Source: Microcoleaceae cyanobacterium UBA9251 (lineage in GTDB: Bacteria; Cyanobacteriota; Cyanobacteriia; Cyanobacteriales; Microcoleaceae). Taken from it: DNA of 5,711 nt. This document shows, one piece after another, positions 5,375 to 5,711 of this stretch; position 1 is the first letter of the stretch; each line of letters starts with the position of its first letter. The notes below the pieces were generated by a model that was given only the letters and a program-made list of their open reading frames with translations, was not told where the DNA came from and did not search any database. The stretch covers positions 39,125 to 44,835 of the forward strand of contig DPLL01000279.1 of the NCBI GenBank assembly GCA_003542015.1, read 5' to 3'. Both the position numbers and the translations under genes were made by a program.

Positions 5375-5414
5375 GGGCTGATTTAGCAATTAATTTAGTT
5401 GTACTGGCTTCTAT

Positions 5415-5420
5415 CTTATA
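5415..5420 (-). promoter_or_regulatory. Possible thrS -10 box formed at the MITE junction
   Basis: The minus strand reads TATAAG, 40 bases before the thrS ATG. It spans the left end of the 118-bp element and its TCTTA flank. The hexamer 17 bases upstream (TTCCGT, 5438-5443) is a poor -35. This is a weak prediction. Confidence 0.25.
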
Positions 5421-5536
5421 GGACTTACACACGCTCCACGGAATTATGTCATCCTGAGTGTAGCGAAGGATCTCGCTCGATGCTTTGCTACACTACGTTT
5501 CACTCAGCATGACACAGATGCTTTGCGTAAGTCCTA
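5419..5536. mobile_element. 118-bp MITE-like element with 10-bp TIRs and 5-bp target duplication
   Basis: TAGGACTTAC (5419-5428) and GTAAGTCCTA (5527-5536) are perfect terminal inverted repeats, flanked directly by TCTTA on both sides (5414-5418 and 5537-5541). Inside, GTCATCCTGAGTG (5448-5460) pairs with CACTCAGCATGAC (5501-5513) at 12 of 13 positions, and TAGCGAAG (5461-5468) with CTTTGCTA (5483-5490) at 7 of 8, so most of the element folds into one long hairpin. It has no coding capacity and would need a transposase in trans. It lies 44 bp upstream of the thrS ATG. Confidence 0.75.
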
Positions 5537-5567
5537 TCTTACTCAGTCCTGGGCGCAATATCAATCT

Positions 5568-5636
5568 AAAAAACCCGGTTTCTGACGATCGCCATCAACC
5601 TCAAATGAGAGAATTACGTTAAGAAACCGGGTTTTT
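5568..5636. repeat. Inverted pair of AAACCGGGTTT repeats
   Basis: AAAAACCCGGTTTCT (5569-5583) and AGAAACCGGGTTTTT (5622-5636) form a perfect 15-bp inverted pair with a 38-base loop. The arms are in the opposite order to the pair at 3330-3394. A CGATCGC fragment lies in the loop. The whole could fold as a hairpin; function unknown. Confidence 0.65.
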
Positions 5637-5653
5637 GCCTCCACGACTGTCTT

Positions 5654-5711
5654 CAATCCAAAATCCAAAACTTGTACTGAGCCCTTCGACTGCGTTTACC
5701 CGCTCGCGTAG
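5654..5711. repeat. CAAAATC heptamers and a CCCTTCGACTGCG-type repeat at the window edge
   Basis: CAATCCAAAATCCAAAAC (5654-5671) repeats the heptamer motif seen at 2172-2258. It is followed by TGTACTGAGCCCTTCGAC (5673-5690), which resembles a palindromic repeat frequent in filamentous cyanobacterial spacers. It may continue beyond the window. No gene is visible from 5537 to 5711. Confidence 0.5.

Noticed and set aside
5390..5711. T-box, riboswitch or tRNA upstream of thrS
   Set aside because: No T-box sequence, specifier stem or cloverleaf can be found; the structure present is explained by the MITE-like element and repeats.

Overview
The window looks like chromosomal DNA of a filamentous cyanobacterium, probably of the Oscillatoria/Microcoleus type; the genus is an inference. 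The signs are a ThrRS of cyanobacterial type with no TGS domain, a DUF4058 gene, an NB-ARC protein with the vWA-MoxR-associated (vMAP) N-terminal HTH, a HIP1 octamer (GCGATCGC, 1136-1143), CAAAATC heptamer repeats, and many dispersed repeats (AGAAACCGGGTTT, TAGGACTTAYGCA, CATCTGCG) between genes.

Layout. (a) 1-137: no gene seen. (b) 138-1511, minus: an AT-rich NB-ARC STAND ATPase gene split by one in-frame TAA at 636-638; the frame is open on both sides and homology-like sequence continues through it, so this reads as a nonsense-mutated pseudogene. (c) 1512-1802: a divergent regulatory region with helically phased CCACT repeats and two hairpins. (d) 1803-2003, plus: a 66-residue glycine-rich, probably membrane-active small protein with a strong RBS, followed by a large stem-loop and T-rich tail (2012-2090). 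(e) 2069-2490: no intact gene; it holds the decayed 3' part of what looks like a TumE/DUF6516-type toxin gene, split by a tandem heptamer-rich repeat and cut at its 5' side by an AAACCGGGTTT repeat. (f) 2491-3279, minus: an intact DUF4058 gene. (g) 3280-3544: a repeat-rich spacer with a degenerate MITE-like element and several hairpins. (h) 3545-5374, minus: an intact threonyl-tRNA synthetase gene (thrS). (i) 5375-5711: a short thrS leader, then a 118-bp MITE-like element with 10-bp inverted ends and a 5-bp target duplication, then more dispersed repeats.

How it fits together. thrS is the housekeeping anchor. The other genes are accessory: a STAND/NB-ARC sensor of the kind found in conflict systems, facing a small hydrophobic glycine-zipper peptide across a shared regulatory region, next to a toxin remnant. 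The sensor/peptide pair is the best candidate for an unusual system here, but the sensor gene is broken and the functional link rests on position only. Repeat insertion has shaped nearly every intergenic space and may have altered the thrS promoter.
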